The position numbers and the translations under genes are program-made. A stretch of DNA of 64,000 bases, from contig CAWJXK010000007.1 in NCBI GenBank assembly GCA_963846855.1, forward strand, positions 434,001-498,000, given 5' to 3'. A model generated the notes under the pieces. That model was not told the DNA's origin. It searched no databases and saw only the letters and a program-made list of their open reading frames with translations. Below, in pieces: positions 15,116-22,963 of this stretch. Source of the stretch: CAIWHR01 sp963846855 (GTDB taxonomy: Bacteria; Pseudomonadota; Gammaproteobacteria; Burkholderiales; Casimicrobiaceae). Positions within the stretch are counted from its first letter, which is position 1, and each line of letters opens with the position of its first letter.

Positions 15116-16474
15116 ATGAAACTCTACGCCGACGACGCGCTGCTTCCGCAAGGATGGGCGCGCGCGGTGACGATCGACGTCGACGCCGGCGGCACGATTG
15201 CGAACGTCGAACCCGGTGCGGTGCCTGACCATGCCGAGCGTGCCCGCGGCCCGCTGATCCCGGGCATGCCGAATGTGCATTCGCACGCGTTCCAGCGCGC
15301 GATCGCCGGGCGCACCGGCGTGCGCGCCCGCGCCGGCGACAGCTTCTGGACCTGGCGGCAGGCGATGTACGGCTTCCTCGACCGTGTCGACGCCGATGCG
15401 CTCGAAGCGGTGACCGCGCAGTCCTACGTCGAGATGCTGAAGGCTGGATATACCAGGGTCGCGGAATTTCACTACGTGCATCGGGATCCGAGCGGCGATC
15501 CTTACACAGATCCGGCGGAGCTCGCCCGCCGCGTTGTCGCGGCGGCGACAGAAACCGGGATCGGCCTCACGCTGCTTCCTGTGTTCTACGCGCATTCCGG
15601 ATTCGGCGGTGCGCCGCCGACCCCGGGTCAGCGCCGATTCATCCACACGCTCGAAACCTTCGCACGCCTGGTCGAGACATTGCGCGCGGACGCGGCGACG
15701 CACGGCTACACGCTCGGTGTCGCGCCGCACAGCCTGCGCGCGGTCACGCCGGAGGAGCTCGCTGCGGTCGTCGCGATGGCAGGCGCCGCATGTCCGATTC
15801 ACATTCACGCCGCCGAGCAGGTGCGCGAGGTCGCGGACAGCCTCGCCTTCAGCGGCGCCCGCCCGGTGCAGTGGCTGCTCGATCATGCGACGGTCGATGC
15901 GCGCTGGTGCATCGTGCACGCGACGCATCTTGTCGCCGACGAGACGCGAAGGCTTGCCGCGACGGGGGCAGTCGCTGGTCTCGCGTCGACCACCGAGGCC
16001 GACCTCGGCGACGGCACGTTTGCCGCACGTGCGTGGCTCGATGCCGACGGCGCCTTCGGTGTTGGCACCGACTCGAACACGATCATCGATCCGTTCGCCG
16101 AGCTCCGGCAGCTCGAATGGTCGCAGCGCCTCGCGCACGGTGCCCGCAACGTGCTCTGCGACGGCGACGATCCGGTCGGACAGTCGCTCTGGTCCCGTGC
16201 CGCGAAAGGCGGCGCGCGGGCATTGGCGCGACCCGCCGGCGCGATCGCTGCGGGCGCGCGCGCCGATTTCGTCGTGCTCGAAACGGGCGATCCGGCGCTC
16301 GCGGGACTGCCCGCCGAGGCGTGGGTCGACGCGGCGGTGTTCGGCCCGTGCCGGCGGCCGGTGCGCGACGTCATGGTGTCGGGCAAGTGGGTCGTGCGCG
16401 ACGGCTGCCATCCGCGCGAAGCGGACGTGCTCGCGCGCTATCGCAAGTCGCTCGAGCGGCTTGGCGCGGCATGA
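15116..16474 (+). CDS. hutF: Formimidoylglutamate deiminase
   Basis: 452 residues, an amidohydrolase-fold metalloenzyme that converts N-formimino-L-glutamate to N-formyl-L-glutamate and ammonia. Seen: PGMPNVHSHAFQRAIAG (metal His pair, about residues 57-73), the catalytic HIHAAEQ motif, the IVHATH histidine and GVGTDSN with the conserved Asp. The product is the substrate of HutG two genes downstream, so this operon uses the five-step histidine pathway. hutH and hutU are not in the window. It is followed by hutI after 27 bases. Confidence 0.95.
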   Translation: MKLYADDALLPQGWARAVTIDVDAGGTIANVEPGAVPDHAERARGPLIPGMPNVHSHAFQRAIAGRTGVRARAGDSFWTWRQAMYGFLDRVDADALEAVTAQSYVEMLKAGYTRVAEFHYVHRDPSGDPYTDPAELARRVVAAATETGIGLTLLPVFYAHSGFGGAPPTPGQRRFIHTLETFARLVETLRADAATHGYTLGVAPHSLRAVTPEELAAVVAMAGAACPIHIHAAEQVREVADSLAFSGARPVQWLLDHATVDARWCIVHATHLVADETRRLAATGAVAGLASTTEADLGDGTFAARAWLDADGAFGVGTDSNTIIDPFAELRQLEWSQRLAHGARNVLCDGDDPVGQSLWSRAAKGGARALARPAGAIAAGARADFVVLETGDPALAGLPAEAWVDAAVFGPCRRPVRDVMVSGKWVVRDGCHPREADVLARYRKSLERLGAA

Positions 16475-16501
16475 TCGGAACCGGGGCGAGCTGAGACGGC
16501 A

Positions 16502-17731
16502 ATGCGGACGACCTTCGACCTCCTCGTTACCGGCGGCCATCTCGCGACGATGACCGCCGGCGCGCCGTACGGCGCGGTGCGCGACGGCGCGATCGCGATC
16601 GCGGACGGGCGCATTGCCTGGATCGGAGCCGAGCACGACCTGCCCCGCGACGCGCGGCCCGCGCGCACGCTCGATGCGGCGGGAGGGTGGATCACGCCCG
16701 GACTCGTCGATTGCCACACGCATCTCGTCTACGCGGGCAACCGGTCCGGCGAATTCGAAGCGCGCCTCAATGGCGCGAGCTACGCAGACATCGCGCGCGC
16801 GGGCGGCGGCATCAACGCGACGGTAGCGGCGGTCCGGCGGTCGAGCGCGGAAGCGCTCGTCGAAGAGAGCCGGCCGCGGCTCGCGGCGCTTGCCGCGGAG
16901 GGCGTGACGACCGTCGAGATCAAGTCCGGCTATGGCCTCGACACGGCGAACGAGCGCAAGCTGCTCGTCGCCGCGCGGGTGCTGGCAGCCGAATGTGGCG
17001 TCGACGTCCGCACGACGCTGCTCGCGGCGCACGCGGTTCCACCCGACTTCGCCGATCGCCGCGCGGCCTATGTCGATCTCGTGTGCCACGAGACGATTCC
17101 GGCGCTGGCGAAGGAGCGGCTCGCCGACGCCGTCGACGCGTTCTGCGAGACCATCGGCATCACGCCGGACGAGACGCGGCGCGTCTTCGCCGCGGCGCGG
17201 GCCGCAGGACTCGCGGTGAAGCTGCACGCGGACCAGCTGTCCGACACCGGGGGCGCCGCGCTCGCCGCGGAGTTCGGCGCGCTGTCGGCCGATCATCTCG
17301 AATACGCGAGCGAAGGCGGACTCGCGGCCATGGCGCGCGCCGGGACGGTGGCCGTGCTCCTCCCCGGCGCGTTCTACGCGCTTCACGAAACGCGGGTGCC
17401 GCCGGTTGCCGCGATGCGCATGCTTGGCGTGCCGATGGCGGTCGCGACCGACAGCAACCCCGGAACCTCGCCGGTCACATCGTTGCTGCTCATGCTGAAC
17501 ATGGCCTGCACGCTGTTCGGATTGACGCCGGCGGAGGCGCTCGCGGCCGCCACGCGTCACGCCGCACGCGCGCTGGGGCTCGCGGACCGCGGCGTGCTCG
17601 CCGCCGGGATGCGCGCTGACCTGGTGTTGTGGGACATCGCGGAGCCCGCGGAGCTTTCGTACCGGATCGGCGGCAATCCGTGTGCCGGCCTCGTCCGCAG
17701 CGGATCCGTGGTGCGCTGGCCTGCCGGATGA
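16502..17731 (+). CDS. hutI: Imidazolonepropionase
   Basis: 409 residues, the third enzyme of histidine degradation, opening imidazolone propionate to formiminoglutamate. Seen: the metal-binding DCHTHLVYAGNRSGEFE (about residues 73-89), GVTTVEIKSGYGLD, LHADQLSDTGGA, and ATDSNPGTSP with the metal-binding Asp. All are hallmarks of HutI within the amidohydrolase superfamily. Its stop overlaps the hutG start as ATGA, so hutI and hutG are translationally coupled. Confidence 0.96.
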   Translation: MRTTFDLLVTGGHLATMTAGAPYGAVRDGAIAIADGRIAWIGAEHDLPRDARPARTLDAAGGWITPGLVDCHTHLVYAGNRSGEFEARLNGASYADIARAGGGINATVAAVRRSSAEALVEESRPRLAALAAEGVTTVEIKSGYGLDTANERKLLVAARVLAAECGVDVRTTLLAAHAVPPDFADRRAAYVDLVCHETIPALAKERLADAVDAFCETIGITPDETRRVFAAARAAGLAVKLHADQLSDTGGAALAAEFGALSADHLEYASEGGLAAMARAGTVAVLLPGAFYALHETRVPPVAAMRMLGVPMAVATDSNPGTSPVTSLLLMLNMACTLFGLTPAEALAAATRHAARALGLADRGVLAAGMRADLVLWDIAEPAELSYRIGGNPCAGLVRSGSVVRWPAG

Positions 17732-18519
17732 CGCTCTGCACGGTCATGCGCGGCGACGCGCCTCTCGTCATCGACATTCCGCATGCTGGCACCGTCGTGC
17801 CGGCGTCGCTGTCGGATCGCTTCGCGCCCGAGTCCAGGACGCTGCCCGACACCGACTGGCACGTCGACAAGCTGTACGCGTTTGCGTCCGCGATGGGCGT
17901 CACGCTCGTCGCAGCGACACATTCACGTTACGTCGTCGACCTGAACCGCGATCCGGCGGGCATCGCGCTCTATCCCGGTGCCGACAACACGGAGCTGTGC
18001 CCGACCCGCACGTTCGCCGGCGATCCGATCTACTCGCCGGGTGCCGCGCCGCAGGCGGCGGAGATTCTTGCCCGGCGCACGGAATATTTCGATCCGTATC
18101 ACCGATTGCTGGCGGCGGAGGTCGAGCGCGTCCGCGGACGGCACGGCTATGCGATCCTGCTCGACGGCCACTCGATCCGCGCGGAAGTCCCGCGCTTCTT
18201 CGCCGGGCGCCTGCCCGATCTCAACCTTGGCACTGCCAGCGGCGCCAGCTGTGCGGCGACCCTGCGCGACGCCGCCACGCGGGTCATTGACGCAGCGCGA
18301 GGATTCACCCGCGTCGTCGACGGACGCTTCAAGGGGGGCTACGTCACGCGCCACTACGGCCGCCCGGAGGCTGGCGCGCATGCGTTGCAACTCGAGGTCG
18401 CGCAGGCCTGCTATCTCGACGAATCGGTGCCTCACCGGTACGACGCCGGACGCGCGGCCGCACTCGTCGGCGTGCTGCAGCGTCTCGTCGCCGTGCTGCT
18501 CGATTGGCGACCGGCCTGA
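17728..18519 (+). CDS. hutG: N-formylglutamate deformylase
   Basis: 263 residues of the N-formylglutamate amidohydrolase family. It hydrolyses N-formylglutamate to glutamate and formate, the last step after HutF. Seen: VIDIPHAGTVVPASL near the N-terminus, SRYVVDLNRDPAG, FDPYHRLLAAEVER, ILLDGHSI and LQLEVAQACYLDE. I chose ATG 17728, which overlaps the hutI stop; the longer upstream reading has no family similarity. The set hutF-hutI-hutG is complete for the deiminase/deformylase branch. Confidence 0.94.
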   Translation: MTLCTVMRGDAPLVIDIPHAGTVVPASLSDRFAPESRTLPDTDWHVDKLYAFASAMGVTLVAATHSRYVVDLNRDPAGIALYPGADNTELCPTRTFAGDPIYSPGAAPQAAEILARRTEYFDPYHRLLAAEVERVRGRHGYAILLDGHSIRAEVPRFFAGRLPDLNLGTASGASCAATLRDAATRVIDAARGFTRVVDGRFKGGYVTRHYGRPEAGAHALQLEVAQACYLDESVPHRYDAGRAAALVGVLQRLVAVLLDWRPA

Positions 18520-18525
18520 CCCGCC

Positions 18526-18831
18526 ATGCAGCGCTTCTTCGTCGCGTCGCAGCGGTTCGAGGCGTACCTGCTGCTCGATCGGCTGACGCACGCCGGCATC
18601 AAGGCGCACGTGTTCAACGAGCACATGTCGAGCATCGTCGGCGACGTTCCGCCGGACGTCGCGCTGCCGCAGGTGTGGCTCGACGACGACGCCGACCAGC
18701 CGCGCGCCGAGGCCGTGCTGCGCGAATATCGTGTCGAGCGCGCGCGTACCGGCAGCATCTTCTGTCGCGCCTGCCACGAGGAGAACCCCGCGACGTTCGA
18801 GCTGTGCTGGAAGTGCGGCGCGGACCTGTGA
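18526..18831 (+). CDS. DUF2007-type small protein with C-terminal zinc ribbon
   Basis: 101 residues. The N-terminal 70 resemble the DUF2007 (signal-transducing-protein-like) fold: FVASQRFEAYLLLDRLTHAG, then AHVFNEHMSS and PQVWLDDDADQPRAE. The C-terminus adds a zinc-ribbon pair, CRACHEENP ... CWKCGADL. No enzymatic function is assigned to this family. It begins six bases after hutG and is convergent with the protoporphyrinogen oxidase gene 13 bases away, so it is probably the last gene of the hut transcript by position only. Confidence 0.75.
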   Translation: MQRFFVASQRFEAYLLLDRLTHAGIKAHVFNEHMSSIVGDVPPDVALPQVWLDDDADQPRAEAVLREYRVERARTGSIFCRACHEENPATFELCWKCGADL

Positions 18832-18844
18832 GCGCGATCCTCGC

Positions 18845-20224
18845 TCAGCGGAGGTGGTGCAGGACCGCGTCCGCGCTTGCCTGCGCGGCCTTGATGCGGT
18901 CGCCGACAGCGACGCCGTCGCGGTAGCTTCCGCGCAGGAAGAGGCCCGGGGCCGACGTTTCCGCGGCCTCGATCGCGGCGATTCGCCCGAGGTGCCCGAG
19001 CGTGTACTGCGGGATCGCATGCTTCCAGCGCCTGATGTCGCTCCATTTCGGCGCGGCGGTGGCGCCGACGAGCGCCGTCAGCTCCCCGTGCACGATCGCG
19101 GCGATTTCGGCGTCGGGCAGGGCGGCCAAGTCCGGCTGACGCTTGCCGCCGACGAACGTCGTGAGAAGAACGCTGCCCTCCGGTGCGCGGCCTTCGAACA
19201 TGCTGCTCGAGAACAGCGAGCCGAGAATCCTCCGCCGCTCCTTCCTCGGGACGAGAAACCCGAATCCGGCGAGCGAATGCGCGATGTCCGATCGGCGGTA
19301 ACACGACGCCGCGATCGCGATCGGCGCATATTCGATCGATTCGAGACTTGGCACCGCCGAGGACGCGATCTGGCGCACGAGTCGGGCTGCCGCATAGGCT
19401 GGCGCCGCGACGACCATTGCCCTCGCGGTCCGCACGAAGAAGGCATCGCGCTGCGCGCCCTCGACGCGGAACCCGCCCCCGGCGGCCTTCGCAATGCGCG
19501 TAATGTCGACGCCAGTCTCGACGCGGCCAACCGCCGCGGCGAGGGCATCGGTCAGCGTCTGCATGCCGGCGCGAAACGAAAAGCTGCCCGCGGAGTTCTT
19601 CGCCGTCTCGGCGTTAGCGCGCCGCTCGCGCGCGCCCTTGATCTGCCCCTTGATGAGGCTGCCGTATTTCTGCTCGAGTGCATGCAGCCGTGGAAACGCG
19701 GCAGGCACGGAGATCTCGTCCGGATCGCCCGCGTAGACGCCAGACACGAAGGGATCGATCGCGTAGTCGAGGAACTCGTTGCCGAGCCGGCGGCGGACGA
19801 ACGTGGCGATCGATTCCTCGGTGCCGGGAGGCGCGCGCCCGATGAACGGCTCGCGCAGGAGGGCGATCTTCGCGCCGAGCGAAAACGCGGGTGTCGTGAG
19901 GAACGCGCCCGGCGAGCCCGGCAGCGCGACCAGCCGGCCTCCACGAACGATGAAGCGCGTCGACGCGACGACGCTCGCGTCGCGGCGCTGGTCGCGGATG
20001 CCCAGGCGGTCGAGCAGCGCGTTGATGAGTGGCGTCGTGTCGAGCGTGCTGTTCGGACCCGCCTCGGTCAGCGCACCGTCGCGGCGCCGCGTCACGATCA
20101 CGCCACCCACCGAAGGAGCCGCCTCGAGCACTTCGACCGAAACGCCGCGCTCCTTGAGATAGAACGCGGTGGCGAGGCCCGTGAGCCCGCCGCCGATCAC
20201 CAGGACGTCCGCATCGGTCTGCAT
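18845..20224 (-). CDS. hemG: Protoporphyrinogen oxidase (HemY/PgoX type)
   Basis: 459 residues, an FAD amine-oxidase-fold enzyme that oxidises protoporphyrinogen IX to protoporphyrin IX before haem insertion. Seen: the N-terminal dinucleotide motif VLVIGGGLTGLATAFYLKER (about residues 7-26), the EAGPNSTL substrate-region motif, and the C-terminal GLFLRGSYRDGVAVGDRIKA that closes over FAD. It is the oxygen-dependent class (called HemY or PgoX; HemG in some annotation systems), not the flavodoxin-like enzyme. It lies 13 bases downstream of the TPR gene in a haem/cytochrome neighbourhood. Confidence 0.93.
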   Translation of the reverse strand: MQTDADVLVIGGGLTGLATAFYLKERGVSVEVLEAAPSVGGVIVTRRRDGALTEAGPNSTLDTTPLINALLDRLGIRDQRRDASVVASTRFIVRGGRLVALPGSPGAFLTTPAFSLGAKIALLREPFIGRAPPGTEESIATFVRRRLGNEFLDYAIDPFVSGVYAGDPDEISVPAAFPRLHALEQKYGSLIKGQIKGARERRANAETAKNSAGSFSFRAGMQTLTDALAAAVGRVETGVDITRIAKAAGGGFRVEGAQRDAFFVRTARAMVVAAPAYAAARLVRQIASSAVPSLESIEYAPIAIAASCYRRSDIAHSLAGFGFLVPRKERRRILGSLFSSSMFEGRAPEGSVLLTTFVGGKRQPDLAALPDAEIAAIVHGELTALVGATAAPKWSDIRRWKHAIPQYTLGHLGRIAAIEAAETSAPGLFLRGSYRDGVAVGDRIKAAQASADAVLHHLR

Positions 20225-20237
20225 CAGATCGTCCTGT

Positions 20238-20975
20238 TCATTTGCCTGGGGCCGGCGCGCCGGAGGCCGGGTCGGTGGGAATCAACTTGTCGTCGGCGCG
20301 GGCGATCGCCGCAGCCAGCTCGCGCCTCGCGCGTGATTCGCCCGCCAATTGCGGCAGCAGCCGCCGCCAGTATTCCCCCGCGGCCCGGTATTCTCCGGCC
20401 TCGTACGCTGCGCTGCCGGCCATCTCCAGCGCTTTAGGATGCGCCGGATTCTGCGCGAGCGCGCGCATGACGAGCTCGCGCGGGCGGCCCGTGAGCGAAC
20501 CGCCCTGCGCCATGCCGAGCGCGTCCGCGTATTCGCACCAGACGCCGGCGTCGAGTGCGACCTTTGCGGTGGCGAGCGCGTGCTCGTACGCTGCGGCGGC
20601 GTCGGCGAAACGATCGTCGGCAAAATCGACCCGCGCGAGCTGCACCCACGCCCGGCCATCGTTGGGGACTCGTTCGAGATGGCGGGCAAGCTCGGCGCGC
20701 GATGCGCCGGCAACGGCGGTGTCGATCGCCGTCGCGGCGGGCGGTGCCGTGTCGTTGAAGAATGCGTACAAGCCGAGTCCCATCACCATGAGACCCGCTG
20801 CCGCCGCGGCAAGAATGGCGATCGGCGCCGCGTTGCGCGGTGCGGCGCCCCCGATTGGTGCGGGCGCTTCCTCGCGGCGCGCGCGCATTCGCCGCATCGC
20901 AAGTGCGAGGACGGCGGCGGCGGCGATCGCGCCGGCGATCGCGAACACGACGAGGGAACTGGAGGATGGCGCCAT
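20238..20975 (-). CDS. CcmI/NrfG-like TPR membrane protein
   Basis: 245 residues. Two membrane segments (about residues 8-26 and 50-74) precede a periplasmic TPR domain. The TPR part aligns by eye with the C-terminal domain of CcmI in this window: YADALGMAQGGSLTGRPREL here against YADALGSAQGGTLAGKPQDL there, with the same order of repeats. In E. coli, NrfG is a TPR relative needed to attach haem to the CxxCK site of NrfA. This gene is directly downstream of an octahaem enzyme with a CxxCK site, so a specialised haem-lyase role is a reasonable inference. I chose ATG 20973-20975; longer readings look non-coding. Confidence 0.75.
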   Translation of the reverse strand: MAPSSSSLVVFAIAGAIAAAAVLALAMRRMRARREEAPAPIGGAAPRNAAPIAILAAAAAGLMVMGLGLYAFFNDTAPPAATAIDTAVAGASRAELARHLERVPNDGRAWVQLARVDFADDRFADAAAAYEHALATAKVALDAGVWCEYADALGMAQGGSLTGRPRELVMRALAQNPAHPKALEMAGSAAYEAGEYRAAGEYWRRLLPQLAGESRARRELAAAIARADDKLIPTDPASGAPAPGK

Positions 20976-21065
20976 GAGGAAATCGTGTGGAACCGGTGCC
21001 GCCTTCGCCCGGATGCGATGGTCCGACGCGGCGCGGTACGCTCGAATTATCGCCGTTCGGCCAAC

Positions 21066-21091
21066 AAAAAGGCGAGGCAACCTGCCTCGCC
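21066..21091 (-). terminator. Intrinsic terminator after the octahaem nitrite reductase gene
   Basis: On the - strand: GGCGAGGCA, loop GGT, TGCCTCGCC, then TTTTTG. The stem is a perfect 9 bp and the T-run is five long. It lies about 22 bases past the stop of the nitrite reductase gene and separates it from the TPR/hemG pair. Confidence 0.85.
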
Positions 21092-21112
21092 GTTGAGGAG
21101 AATCAACCCTCG

Positions 21113-22816
21113 CTACTTGGTGGGCGATGGCGTCGCCGCCGGCGTGCCGGTGACCGCGGCCACCGGAGGCATCTGCTTCGCCTTGATCGCGTCGTCGAGG
21201 ATCTTGATGCCTTCCTGCGACGCCGTGACCGACCGTGCCAGCGATTCCTTCGCGAGGTCGAGATTGTGGAACGACGCGCCGTTGACGGCCGTCCACCATT
21301 CCCAGTTCGCATGGGCGTCACCATGCTTCACGCGCGCCGCCTTCAGCGCGTCCTCGGACACGCCGAATTCCTGCGCCTGCACGAACCGGTTCACCAGCTG
21401 CGACAGCCAGAACTCGGCGTTGCGGACCTTCCCCTGATAGTGCGACGCCATCGACTCGATGACGTACTTCGCCTGCGTCTCGGTCCACTCGTGATGGCAT
21501 TGCAGGCAGGTTTCCTTGAGATAGTTCTTCGGGTTCGTCTGCCAGTGCGACGTGAAGAGCTTGCCGGTCTTCGAGTCCTTGATCTTCGGCATGTGGCACG
21601 TCGCACAATCGATGCCGAGCTTTTCGTGAGTCGAGCCGTAGTAGGTTTCGGTGTCCGGATGCTGCGCCTTCCACAGCGCCGCGCCGGTGAACTGATTCTT
21701 GAAGTCGCGGAACTGGATGTGGTCGTACGCCTTCAGGATGTCGGCCGGCCCCACGTACGGGAAGTAGTTGGTTCGCTTGTCCGCCATCGGAATCGCTTCG
21801 CCGGTGGTCGGGTTGAATCCCGGGTTGCAGTTGTACTCGACGTGGCACTGCGCGCATTGCAGCTTGCCGTCGTAGCGCTCCAGTATTCCGATCTTGCGCG
21901 TGTAGCCGCGCACGCCCATGTCGATCACGTCGACCTTCGTCTTGCGCGGATCCTGCGAGTAGAGCGTCGGGAAGTCGGTGCGCGTCACGACGTCGATCAT
22001 CGCGTCGCGGACGATGCGCGGCTTCGCCGCGTGCGGATCGTGGCAGAAAATGCAATTGAGCGAATGCTTCGACGCCCGGGCGAGCTCGACGACCTTCGAC
22101 GTCCGGCTCCATTTCGCTCCTGGGACCGGATCGCCCATGTACGCCCAGTCGAGGATGTGGTCCTGCGTCTTGCACGAAAGGCATACCGGGTTCGCGGCCG
22201 CGGCGGTGCCCGGCTTGAACGCCTTCTGGTCAGTATTGTCCGGATACTGGTCGACCACGACGTCCATCACGTTGAAGTCACCCGAGCCCGCGAGATAGCG
22301 CCAGCCATCCTTGGTCGCGAAGCGGCCGCCGAACGCGCGGTCGACGACGTACTGGTCGAGCAGCGCAAACGTGTGCGAGCGCGGCAGGTTGTGCTCCTTG
22401 GTGAAGCCGTGCGGCGTCATCAGCAGGTCGTACGCGGGATCCGGCGCGGGGCCGGTCACCTGCTTCTTCTCGAATCGCGCCGTGCGCTTCCAGTCCATTT
22501 CCGCGTACGTCCGGTACTGATTCTGGTGGCAGCCACCGCACGTCGCGAGATCGGTCTTCGTCACAGGCCGCTTCGACGAATCGGCGAGATGCGCCGCGGT
22601 GCCGTCGTGGCAGGCGTTGCAGCCGACCGACTTGTGCTTGCCGGAATCGTGCAGCGCTTTCACCGGCGTATGGCACGCGAGGCACGGCGCGGCATCGAAC
22701 GCGGTCGCCTTTGCTCTAGGTGCACTCGGTTCTGCCGCCGCAACGAGCGCGGGAGCGGCCGCGACTGCGAGCGCGGCAAGCAGACGAATGCTGGTACGAA
22801 AAATGGATCGGCTCAT
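21113..22816 (-). CDS. Octahaem c-type nitrite reductase (ONR/TvNiR type)
   Basis: 567 residues with a Sec signal peptide (about 1-28). Eight haem sites in order: CLACH 45, CNACH 66, CGGCH 93, CLSCK 212, CIFCH 255, CAQCH 321, CATCH 404, CLQCH 437. The single CxxCK at position four is the lysine-ligated catalytic haem of octahaem nitrite reductases. CAQCHVEYNC matches the NrfA-like active-site Tyr (Tyr328) with a Cys two residues on (Cys330), the spacing of the Tyr-Cys thioether in Thioalkalivibrio TvNiR. KAQHPDTE supplies the catalytic His (386). The likely reaction is six-electron reduction of nitrite, and probably hydroxylamine, to ammonium in the periplasm. An FNR-type box lies 85 bases upstream; a terminator follows. 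Confidence 0.88.
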   Translation of the reverse strand: MSRSIFRTSIRLLAALAVAAAPALVAAAEPSAPRAKATAFDAAPCLACHTPVKALHDSGKHKSVGCNACHDGTAAHLADSSKRPVTKTDLATCGGCHQNQYRTYAEMDWKRTARFEKKQVTGPAPDPAYDLLMTPHGFTKEHNLPRSHTFALLDQYVVDRAFGGRFATKDGWRYLAGSGDFNVMDVVVDQYPDNTDQKAFKPGTAAAANPVCLSCKTQDHILDWAYMGDPVPGAKWSRTSKVVELARASKHSLNCIFCHDPHAAKPRIVRDAMIDVVTRTDFPTLYSQDPRKTKVDVIDMGVRGYTRKIGILERYDGKLQCAQCHVEYNCNPGFNPTTGEAIPMADKRTNYFPYVGPADILKAYDHIQFRDFKNQFTGAALWKAQHPDTETYYGSTHEKLGIDCATCHMPKIKDSKTGKLFTSHWQTNPKNYLKETCLQCHHEWTETQAKYVIESMASHYQGKVRNAEFWLSQLVNRFVQAQEFGVSEDALKAARVKHGDAHANWEWWTAVNGASFHNLDLAKESLARSVTASQEGIKILDDAIKAKQMPPVAAVTGTPAATPSPTK

Positions 22817-22900
22817 GCAAAGTTCCCATGTCGACGATTGCGCGATCAGACGTGTCCGCGCAACGCACCATTACTGTGCGCGCCGGCATCGATTCCGGCG

Positions 22901-22914
22901 TTGACGCAAGTCAA
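22901..22914 (-). promoter_or_regulatory. FNR/DNR-type box upstream of the nitrite reductase gene
   Basis: Read on the - strand: TTGACTTGCGTCAA, a perfect TTGAC-N4-GTCAA palindrome (FNR-family consensus TTGAT-N4-ATCAA). It is in the 147-base gap between ccmI and the nitrite reductase start. A weak -10 candidate AGTAAT (22875-22870) lies 25 bases downstream, slightly farther than the ideal class II spacing. Regulation by low oxygen or nitrogen oxides is inferred. Confidence 0.65.
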
Positions 22915-22963
22915 CGGGGACAGGGCGCGCGGGAAGGCGCGCGCAGGGTGCGACGAACTGCCG

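Noticed and set aside
18731..20437. A 568-codon + strand frame antisense to protoporphyrinogen oxidase.
   Set aside because: Arg/Ala-rich shadow of a clear FAD enzyme on the - strand.
21113..22816. Octahaem tetrathionate reductase or hydroxylamine oxidoreductase.
   Set aside because: The lysine haem motif is fourth, not second as in tetrathionate reductase, and the NrfA-like CAQCHVEY and KAQHPD segments are present. Hydroxylamine oxidoreductases lack CxxCK.
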